This document shows, piece by piece, positions 7,609 through 16,137 of a stretch of 32,066 bases of DNA. The stretch lies in NCBI GenBank assembly GCA_945861565.1, contig CAMAUY010000059.1:1-32066 (forward strand). Reading direction: 5' to 3'. Both the position numbers and the translations under genes were made by a program. The stretch is from Akkermansia muciniphila (lineage in GTDB: Bacteria > Verrucomicrobiota > Verrucomicrobiia > Limisphaerales > UBA9464). Numbering within the stretch: the stretch's first letter is position 1; each line of letters opens with the position of its first letter. The notes beneath the pieces are model-generated. The model was given only the letters and a program-made list of their open reading frames with translations. It had not been told where the DNA came from and searched no databases.

Positions 7609-9309
7609 ATGGACCACCCCTCCAACCCGCTCCTCTCCCTTATTAAGGAGCGCGGGCTCGTCGACGATCTCCAACTCGAAGAGGTCTCCCAGGAAATGAG
7701 CCGTAGCGGCAAGCCCGCCCTTCAGGTCGTCGTGGACTACGGGTTGCTAGACATGGACTCCGCCCTTCAGATTGTGGCGGACCATCTGGGTACCTCGGTG
7801 GTGTCGGTGGATTTGAATGATATTTCCGCAGAGACGATTGCCGCAGTGCCGTCGGAGATTGCCCGTATGAACCAGTGTCTGCCGGTGGCGTTGTATGGTG
7901 ACACCGTCCAGGTGGCCCTGATCGATCCGTTGAATCCGTCGCTGGTGGACGAGTTGGGGTATTCGGTGAAATTCCAGATCCAACTCGTGGTGGTGGATCC
8001 CAATGTCCTCAGCAAGGGAATCGAGAAATTCTATCCGGCCGAGGGCGGTGGGGGCTATGCGGACCTGCTCAAGGAGTTAGGGGCGGACTCCGACGTTGCG
8101 CGGGAGGTCAACGAGGTCGACGCCGGCCTCCTGAAGCTGGACGACATCGTCAACGACGCTCCGATCGTCAAGTTCGTCAACCTCGTCCTCATGCAGGCAG
8201 TGCAGGATAGGGCTTCCGATATTCACTTTGAACCGTTCGAGGACGAGTTCAAAATTCGATATCGAGTGGACGGTGCGCTCTACGAGATGGCTCCGCCGCC
8301 CCGGCACCTCGCGACGCCTGTGACTTCGCGCATCAAGGTCATGGCGAACATGAATATTTCCGAGCGCCGCATGCCGCAGGACGGCCGCATCTCGGTGAAC
8401 ATTGCGGGCAAACAGGTGGATCTTCGCGTCTCCACTCTTCCGACAGCGTTCGGTGAATCCGTAGTGCTTCGTGTCCTCGATCGATCGGTCCTCGGGCTTG
8501 AGCTCGAAGTTCTGGGACTGCCGAAGCACATTATGGACTACGTGTCGGAAACCATTCAGCAGCCGAATGGAATCTTTGTGGTCACCGGTCCGACCGGATC
8601 CGGCAAGACGACGACCCTTTACTCGTGTTTGAAACGCATCAACACGATCGATTCCAAACTGCTGACGGTCGAGGATCCGGTTGAGTTTGATATCGAGGGA
8701 ATCATGCAAGTGCCGGTGAACGAAAGCGCCGGGATGACGTTCATGAAAGCCCTGCGGGCCTTCCTCCGTCAGGATCCCGACATCATCATGCTTGGGGAAA
8801 TGCGCGATCTGGAGACGGCTCAGATCGCCATTCAGGCATCCCTGACCGGCCATTTGGTGCTGTCGACCCTGCATACCAACGACTCTGCCGGTGCTGTGAC
8901 TCGTCTGGTAGATATGGGAGTTGAGCCGTTCCTGATTTCTTCCACCCTCCTGGCGGTGCTCGCGCAACGGCTCGTTCGTACCATCTGCAAGCAGTGTAAA
9001 TCCTCTTTTGAGCCGACCTTGGAGCAGTTGGGATTGCTCAATCTCTCGCCGCATGATCTTAGCGACAAGGCATTCTTTTATGGAAGAGGCTGCGGCAACT
9101 GCAGTGACACAGGATACCGGGGCCGAAAGGGCATCTACGAATTGCTTGTGATCAATGATGCCGTGCGCAATCTAATCAACGAGCGGGCCCCGACGGTCGT
9201 GGTTCGCCAGAAGGCAATTGAGATGGGTATGACCCCGATCCGCAACGACGGACTTCGATCAATTTTTGATGGTCTCACCACCGTGGAAGAAGTGCTACGG
9301 TACACCTGA
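7609..9309 (+). CDS. pilB: type IV pilus / type II secretion assembly ATPase PilB (copy 2)
   Basis: Second extension-type ATPase of the operon, 566 residues. It has the same domain plan as copy 1: MshEN-like N-terminus (1-150), DIHFEP motif near 205, Walker [10 protein letters not shown] at 327-335, Asp box [22 protein letters not shown]alker [13 protein letters not shown]is box, and cysteines C460, C463, C495 and C498. Walker A and all four cysteines fall at exactly the same residue numbers as in copy 1, so the two are collinear paralogues although the N-terminal domains have diverged. ATG start 22 bp after pilT. Which copy drives pili and which, if either, drives a secretion pseudopilus cannot be told from sequence. 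Confidence 0.93.
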   Translation: MDHPSNPLLSLIKERGLVDDLQLEEVSQEMSRSGKPALQVVVDYGLLDMDSALQIVADHLGTSVVSVDLNDISAETIAAVPSEIARMNQCLPVALYGDTVQVALIDPLNPSLVDELGYSVKFQIQLVVVDPNVLSKGIEKFYPAEGGGGYADLLKELGADSDVAREVNEVDAGLLKLDDIVNDAPIVKFVNLVLMQAVQDRASDIHFEPFEDEFKIRYRVDGALYEMAPPPRHLATPVTSRIKVMANMNISERRMPQDGRISVNIAGKQVDLRVSTLPTAFGESVVLRVLDRSVLGLELEVLGLPKHIMDYVSETIQQPNGIFVVTGPTGSGKTTTLYSCLKRINTIDSKLLTVEDPVEFDIEGIMQVPVNESAGMTFMKALRAFLRQDPDIIMLGEMRDLETAQIAIQASLTGHLVLSTLHTNDSAGAVTRLVDMGVEPFLISSTLLAVLAQRLVRTICKQCKSSFEPTLEQLGLLNLSPHDLSDKAFFYGRGCGNCSDTGYRGRKGIYELLVINDAVRNLINERAPTVVVRQKAIEMGMTPIRNDGLRSIFDGLTTVEEVLRYT

Positions 9310-9377
9310 AGCACGCCTGAAGCCGCATTTTGAAAACGTAGCCAATCCGTCAGACGCACCTCCGCTCTAGGACTATT

Positions 9378-10691
9378 ATGCCAAAGTTTGATTATGTCGC
9401 GATGGATTCCCGCGGCAAGGAAACCAAGGGATCATTGGACGTCGGCAGCCAGGCTGATGCAATCAGCCGGCTAAAGGAAATGGGTTTTTTCCCGACTAAA
9501 GTTAGCGAAGCAAAGGTCGAGAAAGCGAAGGGTGACAATAAAAAGGCAGCGAAATCGGCGGCGCCCGGTGGCAGGGGGAAGAAAAAGAAAGGGGGTATTA
9601 ACATACGCATCCCGGGTTTTGGGGGAGGAGTGAAGTCCAAGGTGCTGACCACCTTCACCCGGCAGTTGGCAACGCTGGTGGATGCCGGTCTTCCATTGCT
9701 GCGTGGGCTTCGAGTGCTCGAGAAGCAGGAGAGAAACGTCACCTTGAAGCGAATTCTGACGGATCTCGCTGTCTCGATTGAAGGCGGCAGCACGTTTTCG
9801 GAAGGATTGGCCCAGCATCCCCGCGTTTTTAATAAGCTGTTCATCAACATGGTCCGGGCGGGCGAACTGGGTGGTGTGCTCGAAGTGGTCCTCAATCGAC
9901 TCTCCGAGTTCATGGAGAAGTCGCAGAAAATCAAGGGCAAGGTCGTTGCTGCCATGTTCTATCCGGCGGCTGTGATGGTGGTTGCGGGCGGTATTCTCGT
10001 GCTGCTGCTCGTTGTGGTCGTGCCCAAGTTCAAAGCCATCTTCGCCGACCTCCTCGGCGGTGCGGGCATGCCTGCCTTCACCCAGATCATTTTGAATATT
10101 TCCGACACCGTTGCGAACCACTTTCTCTATGTGGCCGCCGGAGCCGTGGCCCTCTTCATTCTCTTTCGCCTGTCGCTTCGCACCAAGCTGGGTCGACGAC
10201 TGTTTGACAAGTTGAAACTCCACTTCCCGGTCCTGGGCCCGGTGATGAGTAAGGTCGCCATCGCCCGTTTTTCCCGGACGCTCGGTACGCTCGTGAGCTC
10301 CGGTGTGCCCATTCTCCAGGCGCTCAATATTGTTCGTGAAACGTCGGGTAACGTCATCATCTCCAATGCTGTTCAGGCAGTCCATGATAGCGTTAAGGAA
10401 GGGGAAACAATTACCGCCCCGCTCGAAGCCTCGAACGTATTCCCTCCCATGGTTATCTCCATGGTGGACGTCGGTGAACAAACGGGTGCGCTTCCAGAAA
10501 TGTTGACCAAGATTGCCGACAACTATGATGACGAAGTGGACAATGCCGTCTCGGCCATGACATCCCTTCTGGAGCCGATCATGATTGTGTTTCTCGCTGT
10601 CATCGTCGGTTCCATCGTCATCGCGCTGTTCCTCCCCTTGATCACGCTGATTGACAAACTCGGCAGTGACGACGGTGGCGACAGCAAGTGA
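9378..10691 (+). CDS. pilC: type IV pilus inner-membrane platform protein PilC
   Basis: Polytopic inner-membrane protein (GspF/PilC family) that couples the cytoplasmic ATPases to pilin insertion. 437 residues with the two repeated T2SSF domains: the first about 95-215 and the second about 290-425. Three membrane segments are visible near 195-215, 250-270 and 400-425. Family signatures include FTRQLATLVDAGLPLLRGL and, in the second repeat, FSRTLGTLVSSGVPILQAL and VDVGEQTGALPEML. Between the N-terminal MPKFDYVAMDSRG segment and the first domain is an unusually Lys/Gly-rich linker (residues about 48-85, including a KKKK run). Last gene of the operon, 68 bp after pilB copy 2; a strong hairpin follows. 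Confidence 0.93.
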   Translation: MPKFDYVAMDSRGKETKGSLDVGSQADAISRLKEMGFFPTKVSEAKVEKAKGDNKKAAKSAAPGGRGKKKKGGINIRIPGFGGGVKSKVLTTFTRQLATLVDAGLPLLRGLRVLEKQERNVTLKRILTDLAVSIEGGSTFSEGLAQHPRVFNKLFINMVRAGELGGVLEVVLNRLSEFMEKSQKIKGKVVAAMFYPAAVMVVAGGILVLLLVVVVPKFKAIFADLLGGAGMPAFTQIILNISDTVANHFLYVAAGAVALFILFRLSLRTKLGRRLFDKLKLHFPVLGPVMSKVAIARFSRTLGTLVSSGVPILQALNIVRETSGNVIISNAVQAVHDSVKEGETITAPLEASNVFPPMVISMVDVGEQTGALPEMLTKIADNYDDEVDNAVSAMTSLLEPIMIVFLAVIVGSIVIALFLPLITLIDKLGSDDGGDSK

Positions 10692-10733
10692 TTGGCAAGG
10701 CAGGGCAGGGATCTCGCAGTGCCCATGGATCTA

Positions 10734-10764
10734 GACCCGCCGCCGGCGTGTCCGTCGGCGGGTC
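10734..10764. terminator. strong GC hairpin between pilC and fdhD
   Basis: Perfect 9-bp arms GACCCGCCG (10734-10742) and CGGCGGGTC (10756-10764); the 13-nt loop can add a CGG/CCG pair. It lies 43 bp after pilC and 36 bp from the fdhD stop, so it could end both convergent transcripts. There is no T-tract, so intrinsic termination is unproven. Confidence 0.5.
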
Positions 10765-10799
10765 ATTGCGGGCGGCGGATCTCCAGGACGGTGGGCACT

Positions 10800-11675
10800 T
10801 CACCTACCGGTCTGCCGCGCCGCCGCGGTTGCTGGAAAGCGGATGCGCCCCTGCCCGGCGTAGACGTTGAAACGGCCGGTCCGCAGAAATCCTACGAGCG
10901 TCTGTCCGCTCCGTCGCGCAAACTCGACCGCCAAGCTCGACGGAGCGCTGACCGCGGCGACGAGGGCAACCCGGGCTGCCAGCGCTTTTTGAAGGATTTC
11001 AAAAGATGCCCGCCCACTCACCAGCAGGATGGACTGTTCCAGCGTCGGGAATTGGTGGAGCAAGGCGTGACCGAGCACCTTGTCCACGGCGTTGTGACGG
11101 CCAACGTCCTCCCGTAGAACCCATAATTCACCCTGCGACGAAAAAAGACCGGCGGCATGAAGTCCGCCGGTTCTTGAAAAGGTCTCCTGAGCCGCCCGCA
11201 TCACTTCCGGAAGAGCGAGCAACGTCGCGGCGGACACGTGGAATCGCCGCCGGACAGGTGGAAACTGCTGTTGCACGGACTCGATGCACGTTTTTCCGCA
11301 CAGACCGCATGAGGAGGTCGCGAACACGTGCCGGGTCAATTTCGCGAAATCGACGATGACGTCTGGAGAGAGGAATACATCGAGGGCGTTGCCCGACATG
11401 TTTCGCGGGTGAGTCCGGATCTCTCGAATATCCGCGGCGGACCGCAGCAACCCTTCTGTAAGCAAGAACCCCGCCGCGAGCTCGTTGTCGTGCCCCGGCG
11501 TACGCATTGTGATGGTTACGGGGCGGGTATCGACGCGGATTTCGAGAGGCTCCTCAATGGCTAAATCGTCGAAGACGCGTCGTCGTGGCTGTCCCGACTG
11601 CCAGTGGGTGACGGCCTTTCGCCCTGGGAACTTGCGGTGAACCTTGGAGACAGGAATTCGGGACATAAGGAGCAA
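10800..11675 (-). CDS. fdhD: formate dehydrogenase accessory sulfurtransferase FdhD
   Basis: FdhD transfers sulfur from a cysteine desulfurase to the molybdenum/tungsten cofactor of formate dehydrogenase, which needs it for activity. 291 residues; the conserved pair C123-x2-C126 sits in an SSCGLCGK motif, close to the C121/C124 pair of the E. coli protein. Other family features: EEPLEIRV near 41, TPGHDNELAAGFLLTEG (59-75), GGLHAAGLF, REDVGRHNAVDKVLG, and the C-terminal SGRASFEI motif. ATG at 11675 or 11666. No formate dehydrogenase, molybdenum-cofactor or cysteine desulfurase gene is in the window, so the partner enzyme is elsewhere. Convergent with the pilus operon. Confidence 0.93.
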   Translation of the reverse strand: MLLMSRIPVSKVHRKFPGRKAVTHWQSGQPRRRVFDDLAIEEPLEIRVDTRPVTITMRTPGHDNELAAGFLLTEGLLRSAADIREIRTHPRNMSGNALDVFLSPDVIVDFAKLTRHVFATSSCGLCGKTCIESVQQQFPPVRRRFHVSAATLLALPEVMRAAQETFSRTGGLHAAGLFSSQGELWVLREDVGRHNAVDKVLGHALLHQFPTLEQSILLVSGRASFEILQKALAARVALVAAVSAPSSLAVEFARRSGQTLVGFLRTGRFNVYAGQGRIRFPATAAARQTGR

Positions 11676-11794
11676 AAGGTCGGCAGGGATTCGCGCAAGA
11701 GGAGTGTGCCTCGCACGCTTGGGTGTGAGGCAATGTCTTTTCTCGGACTCTTTTTCGTTGGGAACCGACCCCTCCTGCGGCTTACTCGTGGAAC

Positions 11795-12946
11795 ATGCAT
11801 CGCATGAAAGCCCCCGGAACCGGCTGCCGGGTTTTACACCTCGGCACGGGCAATCTCTTTGGCGGTGTCGAGAGTCTACTGTTGACCCTCGCCCGCCATC
11901 GTCAGGTTGAGCCCGCTGTCGATGTGCATTTCAGCACGTGCTTTCCTGGACGGCTGCGGGACGAATTGGGCACGACGGGCAGCCCGGCCCACCGGCTTCC
12001 ATCCGTCCGAATGTCGCGTCCCTGGCAGATTCTCGAGGCTCGGCGTTGCCTCGCCGAGCTGGTCCGCCGGCATCAGTTCGATGTTTTGATCTCGCATTCC
12101 GCGTGGGTCAATCTGGTTTTCGGACCTGTACTGCTCCAACCATACGTTCCACGTGTCGATTGGTTCCACGAAGTTAGCCTCAATCCCGTCTGGTGGGAAA
12201 AATGGGCGCGCCGCCGGCCAGCGGCTCTCACGCTCCTCAACAGCCAGCATACCGCGTCGCGACTGGAAAAACCGTATGCGACGCTAAAGCACGAAGTTCT
12301 CTATTACCCCGTTGATCCACCTCCCGTTCTTGCCGTTTCTGATCGTCTCGACGCCCGGCGCGAGCTCGGCGCAGGTGACGAGGACGTCGTGATCATGATC
12401 GTCTGCCGGATGGAGGCATGGAAAGGGCATCTCCTTCTGATCGAGGCGCTCGGTCAGCTTTGTGAGCTTTCCGGATGGAAGTGCTGGGTGGTCGGCGGTG
12501 CTCAACGCCCCGCAGAGCAGGTCTACCTCCAGACTCTAGAACGGAAGGCCGCCGCCGCGGGAATCGCAAACCGCATCCGCTTCACGGGGCAGCGCCGGGA
12601 CGTTTACCGTCTCCTGGCCGGAGCGGACATTCACTGCCAGCCGAATTTGGGTCCTGAACCATTCGGGATTGTCTTTATCGAAGCGCTCTATTCGGGCCTG
12701 CCCGTGATTTCGACCAACCTGGGCGGTGCCGCGGAGATCGTCACGCCGGCCTGTGGCGTCCTGACGGCCCCGGAAAACTCGGCGGCCTTGGCCACCGCTC
12801 TTCGGGGGTTGATTCTTGACCCCGCGAGGCGGAAATCGCTGGGCCAGGGGGGACCCGCTCGGGCACGAACCTTGTGCGATCCGATTCAACAGATATCGCG
12901 GCTCAACCAACACCTGCGACGGCTCGCTGAAAGCGGACGCCAATAG
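11795..12946 (+). CDS. GT4-family glycosyltransferase
   Basis: GT-B fold retaining glycosyltransferase, probably cytoplasmic or membrane-associated, adding a sugar to a polysaccharide, lipid or protein acceptor that cannot be named. 383 residues. The N-terminal acceptor domain opens with VLHLGTGNLFGGVESLLL (about 13-30). The donor domain starts near 195 and shows R205 and K210 in the CRMEAWKGH segment and the E-x7-E pair E288/E296 in EPFGIVFIE, followed by SGLPVISTNLGG. ATG 11795 or 11804. It stands alone between divergent fdhD and the pseudopilin gene 81 bp downstream on the same strand, which could make a two-gene unit. Confidence 0.88.
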   Translation: MHRMKAPGTGCRVLHLGTGNLFGGVESLLLTLARHRQVEPAVDVHFSTCFPGRLRDELGTTGSPAHRLPSVRMSRPWQILEARRCLAELVRRHQFDVLISHSAWVNLVFGPVLLQPYVPRVDWFHEVSLNPVWWEKWARRRPAALTLLNSQHTASRLEKPYATLKHEVLYYPVDPPPVLAVSDRLDARRELGAGDEDVVIMIVCRMEAWKGHLLLIEALGQLCELSGWKCWVVGGAQRPAEQVYLQTLERKAAAAGIANRIRFTGQRRDVYRLLAGADIHCQPNLGPEPFGIVFIEALYSGLPVISTNLGGAAEIVTPACGVLTAPENSAALATALRGLILDPARRKSLGQGGPARARTLCDPIQQISRLNQHLRRLAESGRQ

Positions 12947-13027
12947 GATGTGGACGTTTTGATTTTTCTTGTATGCTCCCAGGGGCTCTAAACACTGCTG
13001 CAAGCCTCTGACTCGTCCTTGCCAACC

Positions 13028-13816
13028 ATGAAAACATCGCGTCACCCGTCGAAACGTGCCTTCACTCTGATTGAGCTTTTGGTCGTGATCGCAATCATTG
13101 CAATTCTCGCGGGGATGTTACTGCCGGCTCTCAGCCGTGCAAAGCAGCGGGGAAACTCGGTGGTTTGCGCCAGCAATCTTAAGCAGATGGGCCTTGGATT
13201 CTTCATGTACCTCAACGATACCGGCAAGACGTTCCCGGTGGCCTATACGCCGCAGTCTTTCTGGATGGCGGTGCTTCGATCCAATAACGTCCCATCCGAC
13301 AAGATTCGCATCTGTCCAACCGCTCCCGTTCCGGTCAATCGCACGCCGGCGGGGGAGGCAGTGGGGACGGCAACCGCCGCATGGTACGGGCCACTGAAAA
13401 CACCCATCCAATGGAATACGGGCTTTGAAAGCAGCTATGGGATGAATGGATGGCAATACTCACCCGAAGGGGAGGGGGTGCAGGATCGGGCCAAGCAATA
13501 TGCCAGGGAGTCGAGCTATGAAAATCCGGTTAAGACACCGATCTTTGCGGATGCCAATTGGGCTGATTCGTGGCCCCTGGCAACCGACCGGCCGCCCAAG
13601 AGCTTAGCCACCGGTGGAAACGATGCCATGATGCAGCGTTTTTGCATTTCACGGCATGGATCCAGTTTTCGCGGCGCGGTCGCTGCGGGGGCAAAATTGT
13701 CGGGATCCATCAATGCGGTTTTTGCCGATGGTCACGTCGAGTTGGTGGCCCTTGAGCAATTATGGACTTTGGCCTGGCACCGGGGATACAAGCCCCCGGA
13801 TAAACGCCCTCAATAA
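13028..13816 (+). CDS. type II secretion-like pseudopilin
   Basis: Class III prepilin-like protein exported and cleaved by a prepilin peptidase. 262 residues: basic leader (1-11), then [18 protein letters not shown], the methylated hydrophobic N-helix with the conserved Glu at +5 (E16), then a globular domain. Cleavage would fall between A11 and F12; Ala instead of Gly at -1 is a common tolerated variant. The C-terminus has the [15 protein letters not shown] motif seen in the very expanded verrucomicrobial pseudopilin families. ATG 13028 is preferred over the TTG at 13019 because it gives a typical short leader. The cargo or role is unknown; such proteins occur in many copies per genome and need not belong to the pilus operon. 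Confidence 0.88.
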   Translation: MKTSRHPSKRAFTLIELLVVIAIIAILAGMLLPALSRAKQRGNSVVCASNLKQMGLGFFMYLNDTGKTFPVAYTPQSFWMAVLRSNNVPSDKIRICPTAPVPVNRTPAGEAVGTATAAWYGPLKTPIQWNTGFESSYGMNGWQYSPEGEGVQDRAKQYARESSYENPVKTPIFADANWADSWPLATDRPPKSLATGGNDAMMQRFCISRHGSSFRGAVAAGAKLSGSINAVFADGHVELVALEQLWTLAWHRGYKPPDKRPQ

Positions 13817-13884
13817 CATACGGGAGGGAATGGAAAAAAGATCTCCCTCCGACCAAAGTCCGTTCCCTATAACTTTCCTAATTC

Positions 13885-14283
13885 TTACGTCTTCTTTCCG
13901 TAAATCTGCTCGGGTGTCTCCAATTGGGGCTCTTTAACCGTCCAACCGGTGCCTCCCGACTCGAGACTTTTAAAGAAACAGGATCGATAGCCCTCGTGAC
14001 AGGCGGCACCGGTTTGATCCACCTGGATCAAAAGCACATCCCCATCACAGTCCACGGCGATATCGTGCACGACCTGGACATGGCCACTGGATTCCCCTTT
14101 CATCCAGAATTTCTGGCGGGAACGACTCCAGAACCAAGTCCGCCGAGTTTCAAGGGTCTTGTCGAGTGACGCCCGGCTCATCCACGCCATCATGAGGACC
14201 CGGCCCGTCCGGATGTCCTGAATAATGGCTGGGACGAGACCGTCGGGGGTCCATTTCAGTTGATTCAGCAATTGAGTATCCAC
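13885..14283 (-). CDS. hisI: phosphoribosyl-AMP cyclohydrolase
   Basis: Opens the adenine ring of phosphoribosyl-AMP, the third step of histidine biosynthesis. 132 residues, a stand-alone HisI with no HisE pyrophosphohydrolase fused to it. Metal sites are complete: D78, D80 and D82 for magnesium in the VDCDGD stretch, and C79, C95 and C102 for zinc (the latter two in CHEGYRSC). The [17 protein letters not shown] segment (52-68) is the substrate-binding signature. It follows hisF with 29 bp between them, so the two are probably co-transcribed. The rest of the his pathway is not in the window. Confidence 0.95.
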   Translation of the reverse strand: MDTQLLNQLKWTPDGLVPAIIQDIRTGRVLMMAWMSRASLDKTLETRRTWFWSRSRQKFWMKGESSGHVQVVHDIAVDCDGDVLLIQVDQTGAACHEGYRSCFFKSLESGGTGWTVKEPQLETPEQIYGKKT

Positions 14284-14312
14284 GGGAAAGGGAGAGTAGC
14301 GGAGAAAACCCC

Positions 14313-15089
14313 TCAGTGTAATCGGACGGGGATTTTCAGGCTTGCCAAATGTTCCTTGACTTGACGGACGGTGTACGTGCCGAAATGGAAAATGCTCGCG
14401 GCAAGAACAGCATCCGCACGGCCCGCGAGAAGTACTTGTGCAAGATGATCCAACGTGCCAGCACCTCCGCTGGCCACGACCGGCACACCGACGGCTTCGC
14501 TGATCCGGCGGGTGATAACCAGGTCGAAGCCCGCTTTCGTGCCGTCCGCATCGATCGAGTTAAGCACGATCTCACCGGCACCCAGCGCCACGGCGCGTTC
14601 TGCCCAGGTCACCGCTTCGAGGCCGGTGGACTTTCGGCCTCCGGCGGAGAACACCTCCCAGCGGTCTGGTTGAACCTGCTTGGCATCAATGGAGACGACG
14701 ATGCATTGGGTGCCATATTTTTCGGCCCCGGCGCGAATGAGATCCGGATTCGCGAGAGCGCTCGAGTTGATGCTGACCTTGTCGGCCCCCGCCTTTAGCA
14801 TCTCGCCCATGTCGTCGACGGTGCGAATCCCTCCTCCTACGGTGAGCGGCATAAAGCAGCAATCGGCTGCGCGCTCGATTACGTCGATCATGGATTTCCG
14901 GCCGTGGGCGCTGGCGGTGATATCGAAGAACACCATTTCGTCCGCCCCTTGATCGTTGTAGCGGAGGGCCAGGGTCACCGGATCTCCGACGGCTCGAAGC
15001 CCGCCGTCTTCGGCACGGCCAAACTGGACACCGCGTGTGACCTGACCGTCATGGACGTCGAGGCATGGAATAACGCGTCGGGCGAGCAT
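14313..15089 (-). CDS. hisF: imidazole glycerol phosphate synthase cyclase subunit
   Basis: TIM-barrel cyclase subunit that, with the HisH glutaminase, turns PRFAR and ammonia into imidazole glycerol phosphate and AICAR. 258 residues, full length. Catalytic residues are D11 (in [11 protein letters not shown]) and D135 (in VVSIDAKQ). Phosphate-binding loops PLTVGGGIR (81-89) and [13 protein letters not shown] near 225 are intact, as is the [14 protein letters not shown] stretch. ATG at 15089. An intrinsic terminator of the upstream gene lies only 44 bp ahead, so the hisF-hisI promoter must lie in that short space or depend on read-through. Confidence 0.95.
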   Translation of the reverse strand: MLARRVIPCLDVHDGQVTRGVQFGRAEDGGLRAVGDPVTLALRYNDQGADEMVFFDITASAHGRKSMIDVIERAADCCFMPLTVGGGIRTVDDMGEMLKAGADKVSINSSALANPDLIRAGAEKYGTQCIVVSIDAKQVQPDRWEVFSAGGRKSTGLEAVTWAERAVALGAGEIVLNSIDADGTKAGFDLVITRRISEAVGVPVVASGGAGTLDHLAQVLLAGRADAVLAASIFHFGTYTVRQVKEHLASLKIPVRLH

Positions 15090-15132
15090 GAGATGTTAGT
15101 GTAGCAAAGGAGTAAACGGCTGGGTGGAAAGC

Positions 15133-15157
15133 AAAAAAAGCCCGCCGGTGGCGGGCT
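15133..15157 (-). terminator. intrinsic terminator of the AT-hook/winged-helix gene
   Basis: On the minus strand AGCCCGCC (15157-15150), a 3-nt loop, GGCGGGCT (15146-15139), then a run of seven T overlapping the stem end (15139-15133). A perfect 8-bp GC-rich stem plus T-tract is a textbook intrinsic terminator. It lies 57 bp after the stop of the gene at 15215-15661. Confidence 0.88.
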
Positions 15158-15214
15158 GAGGTTAGGGATCCAACAGGGGCGATCCAGGGTTTGCTAAGGG
15201 CTCGGAGTAGGAAC

Positions 15215-15661
15215 TCAGACGGCTGAGAACTTACCATCCCGAACTTTGAATACCTTCTTATTCGAATAGAGCATCGCGCTCAGAGAATTCAGAGGATTCG
15301 TCGAAGAGAAGACGTATCCGTCCTTCTTGACCGCGTCGAGAATCTCCTGACGCGTGAGAGGCTTGGAGCGGATGACCTCAAGAGCCATTAGTTTCAATGA
15401 CTTGCCGGTGGTGGAACGACCGCGACCGCCACGGCCGCGAGGGCGGCCGGAGCTTGCCCTGCGCCCACGACGGGCGGGCTTGGCCGGCATAGCGGCGGGG
15501 GCCACGGCAGCGACCTGTGTACGGACAGCGACCGAGCCACTCAGGGCTTGATTGATTTGGGTGAGACGCCCTTCGAGGGCACTCTTTTCTTTGACGAGAG
15601 CCTCGTGAAGGGCGACGTACTTTTGCAGCGAATCAGCTTTCATGGACGGGTATACTTTCAT
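15215..15661 (-). CDS. small AT-hook / winged-helix DNA-binding protein
   Basis: 148-residue protein with three parts. Residues 9-42 form a likely helical, possibly coiled-coil segment. Residues 61-86 are a basic, Gly/Arg-rich linker with RRGRR and SGRPRGRGGRGR, matching AT-hook cores (GRP/RGR) that bind the minor groove. Residues about 88-147 look like a winged-helix/HARE-HTH type domain: SLKLMALEVIRSKPLTRQE, then NPLNSLSAMLYSNKKVFKV and a terminal RDGKF wing. No family was recognised with certainty. It has its own promoter and terminator, so it is a monocistronic unit. A nucleoid-associated or regulatory role is inference. Start ATG 15661 has AGGGA 10 bases upstream; M7 (15643) is possible. 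Confidence 0.82.
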   Translation of the reverse strand: MKVYPSMKADSLQKYVALHEALVKEKSALEGRLTQINQALSGSVAVRTQVAAVAPAAMPAKPARRGRRASSGRPRGRGGRGRSTTGKSLKLMALEVIRSKPLTRQEILDAVKKDGYVFSSTNPLNSLSAMLYSNKKVFKVRDGKFSAV

Positions 15662-15697
15662 AAAAGAATAGTCCCTGACAAGTAGAACTATTGGTGA

Positions 15698-15725
15698 AAT
15701 ATAGTCAGTCGTTGTTTTTGTTCAA
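15698..15725 (-). promoter_or_regulatory. sigma-70-like promoter of the AT-hook/winged-helix gene
   Basis: On the minus strand TTGAAC (15725-15720), 16-bp spacer, TATATT (15703-15698; 5 of 6). Transcription would begin near 15690, giving a leader of about 30 nt before the ATG at 15661. The surrounding DNA is distinctly AT-rich against the GC-rich background. Confidence 0.6.
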
Positions 15726-16137
15726 TATGCGCCCAGGATTGTAAAGTTGAGGGAATCGGGAGATTTAAAACTCGCTCGACAGAAACGGTTTGCAGGCTCA
15801 TTGCACTGCTGCAGTTTAGCGGTGTTTGCTCCCGGGAACTCGATTCTCTCGTTGTAATAATTCCTGGTTTTAGGCAGAACTCGACCCGGGCGCGGACTCG
15901 GATATTGCCGCCGGGTGGATGCAATTTCAAGAAGTTGAGGAAGGCTAATTCAAGTGAGCAGGGTCCTTCGTCGGCGGGCTGCAATGCAGTCCGGATGAAT
16001 AAGAGAATCTATCCTGCGTCTGTAGCATTGGAGACCGGTGGTGTGGCCGTGCTGCCCTATGCTCGCCGATTTCGACCGATTTCCGCCGATTTCCGCCGTT
16101 GACCGGCCCTTGTTTTCCGCTCAATTCACCATTCACA
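15726..16137. other. 412-bp intergenic region without a recognisable gene
   Basis: Separates the AT-hook gene from the divergent lipoprotein operon. Only short open frames of unremarkable composition occur. The one visible structure is a 10-bp tandem repeat at 16064-16103. The promoter of the lipoprotein operon should be here, but no good -35/-10 pair was found. Confidence 0.5.
16064..16103 (+). repeat. four-unit 10-bp tandem repeat
   Basis: Consecutive 10-bp units CGCCGATTTC, GACCGATTTC, CGCCGATTTC and CGCCGTTGAC lie 34 bp before the lpoB-like start. The 10-bp period puts each copy on the same helical face. Confidence 0.7.

Noticed and set aside
8077..9054. 325-codon minus-strand open frame
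   Set aside because: Antisense shadow of pilB copy 2, full of His and Arg.
9471..10481. 336-codon minus-strand open frame
   Set aside because: Antisense to pilC, rich in His, Glu and Asn; the plus-strand gene has clear domain motifs.
12951..12977. TGGACG...TATGCT promoter for the pseudopilin
   Set aside because: The spacer is only 15 bp and the -35 match is poor.
13823..13850. GGAGGGA/TCCCTCC inverted repeat after the pseudopilin
   Set aside because: Seven-bp stem with a 14-nt loop and no T-tract; too weak to call a terminator.
15098..15103. TACACT as a -10 box for hisF, implying a nearly leaderless mRNA
   Set aside because: No acceptable -35 at 16-18 bp spacing.
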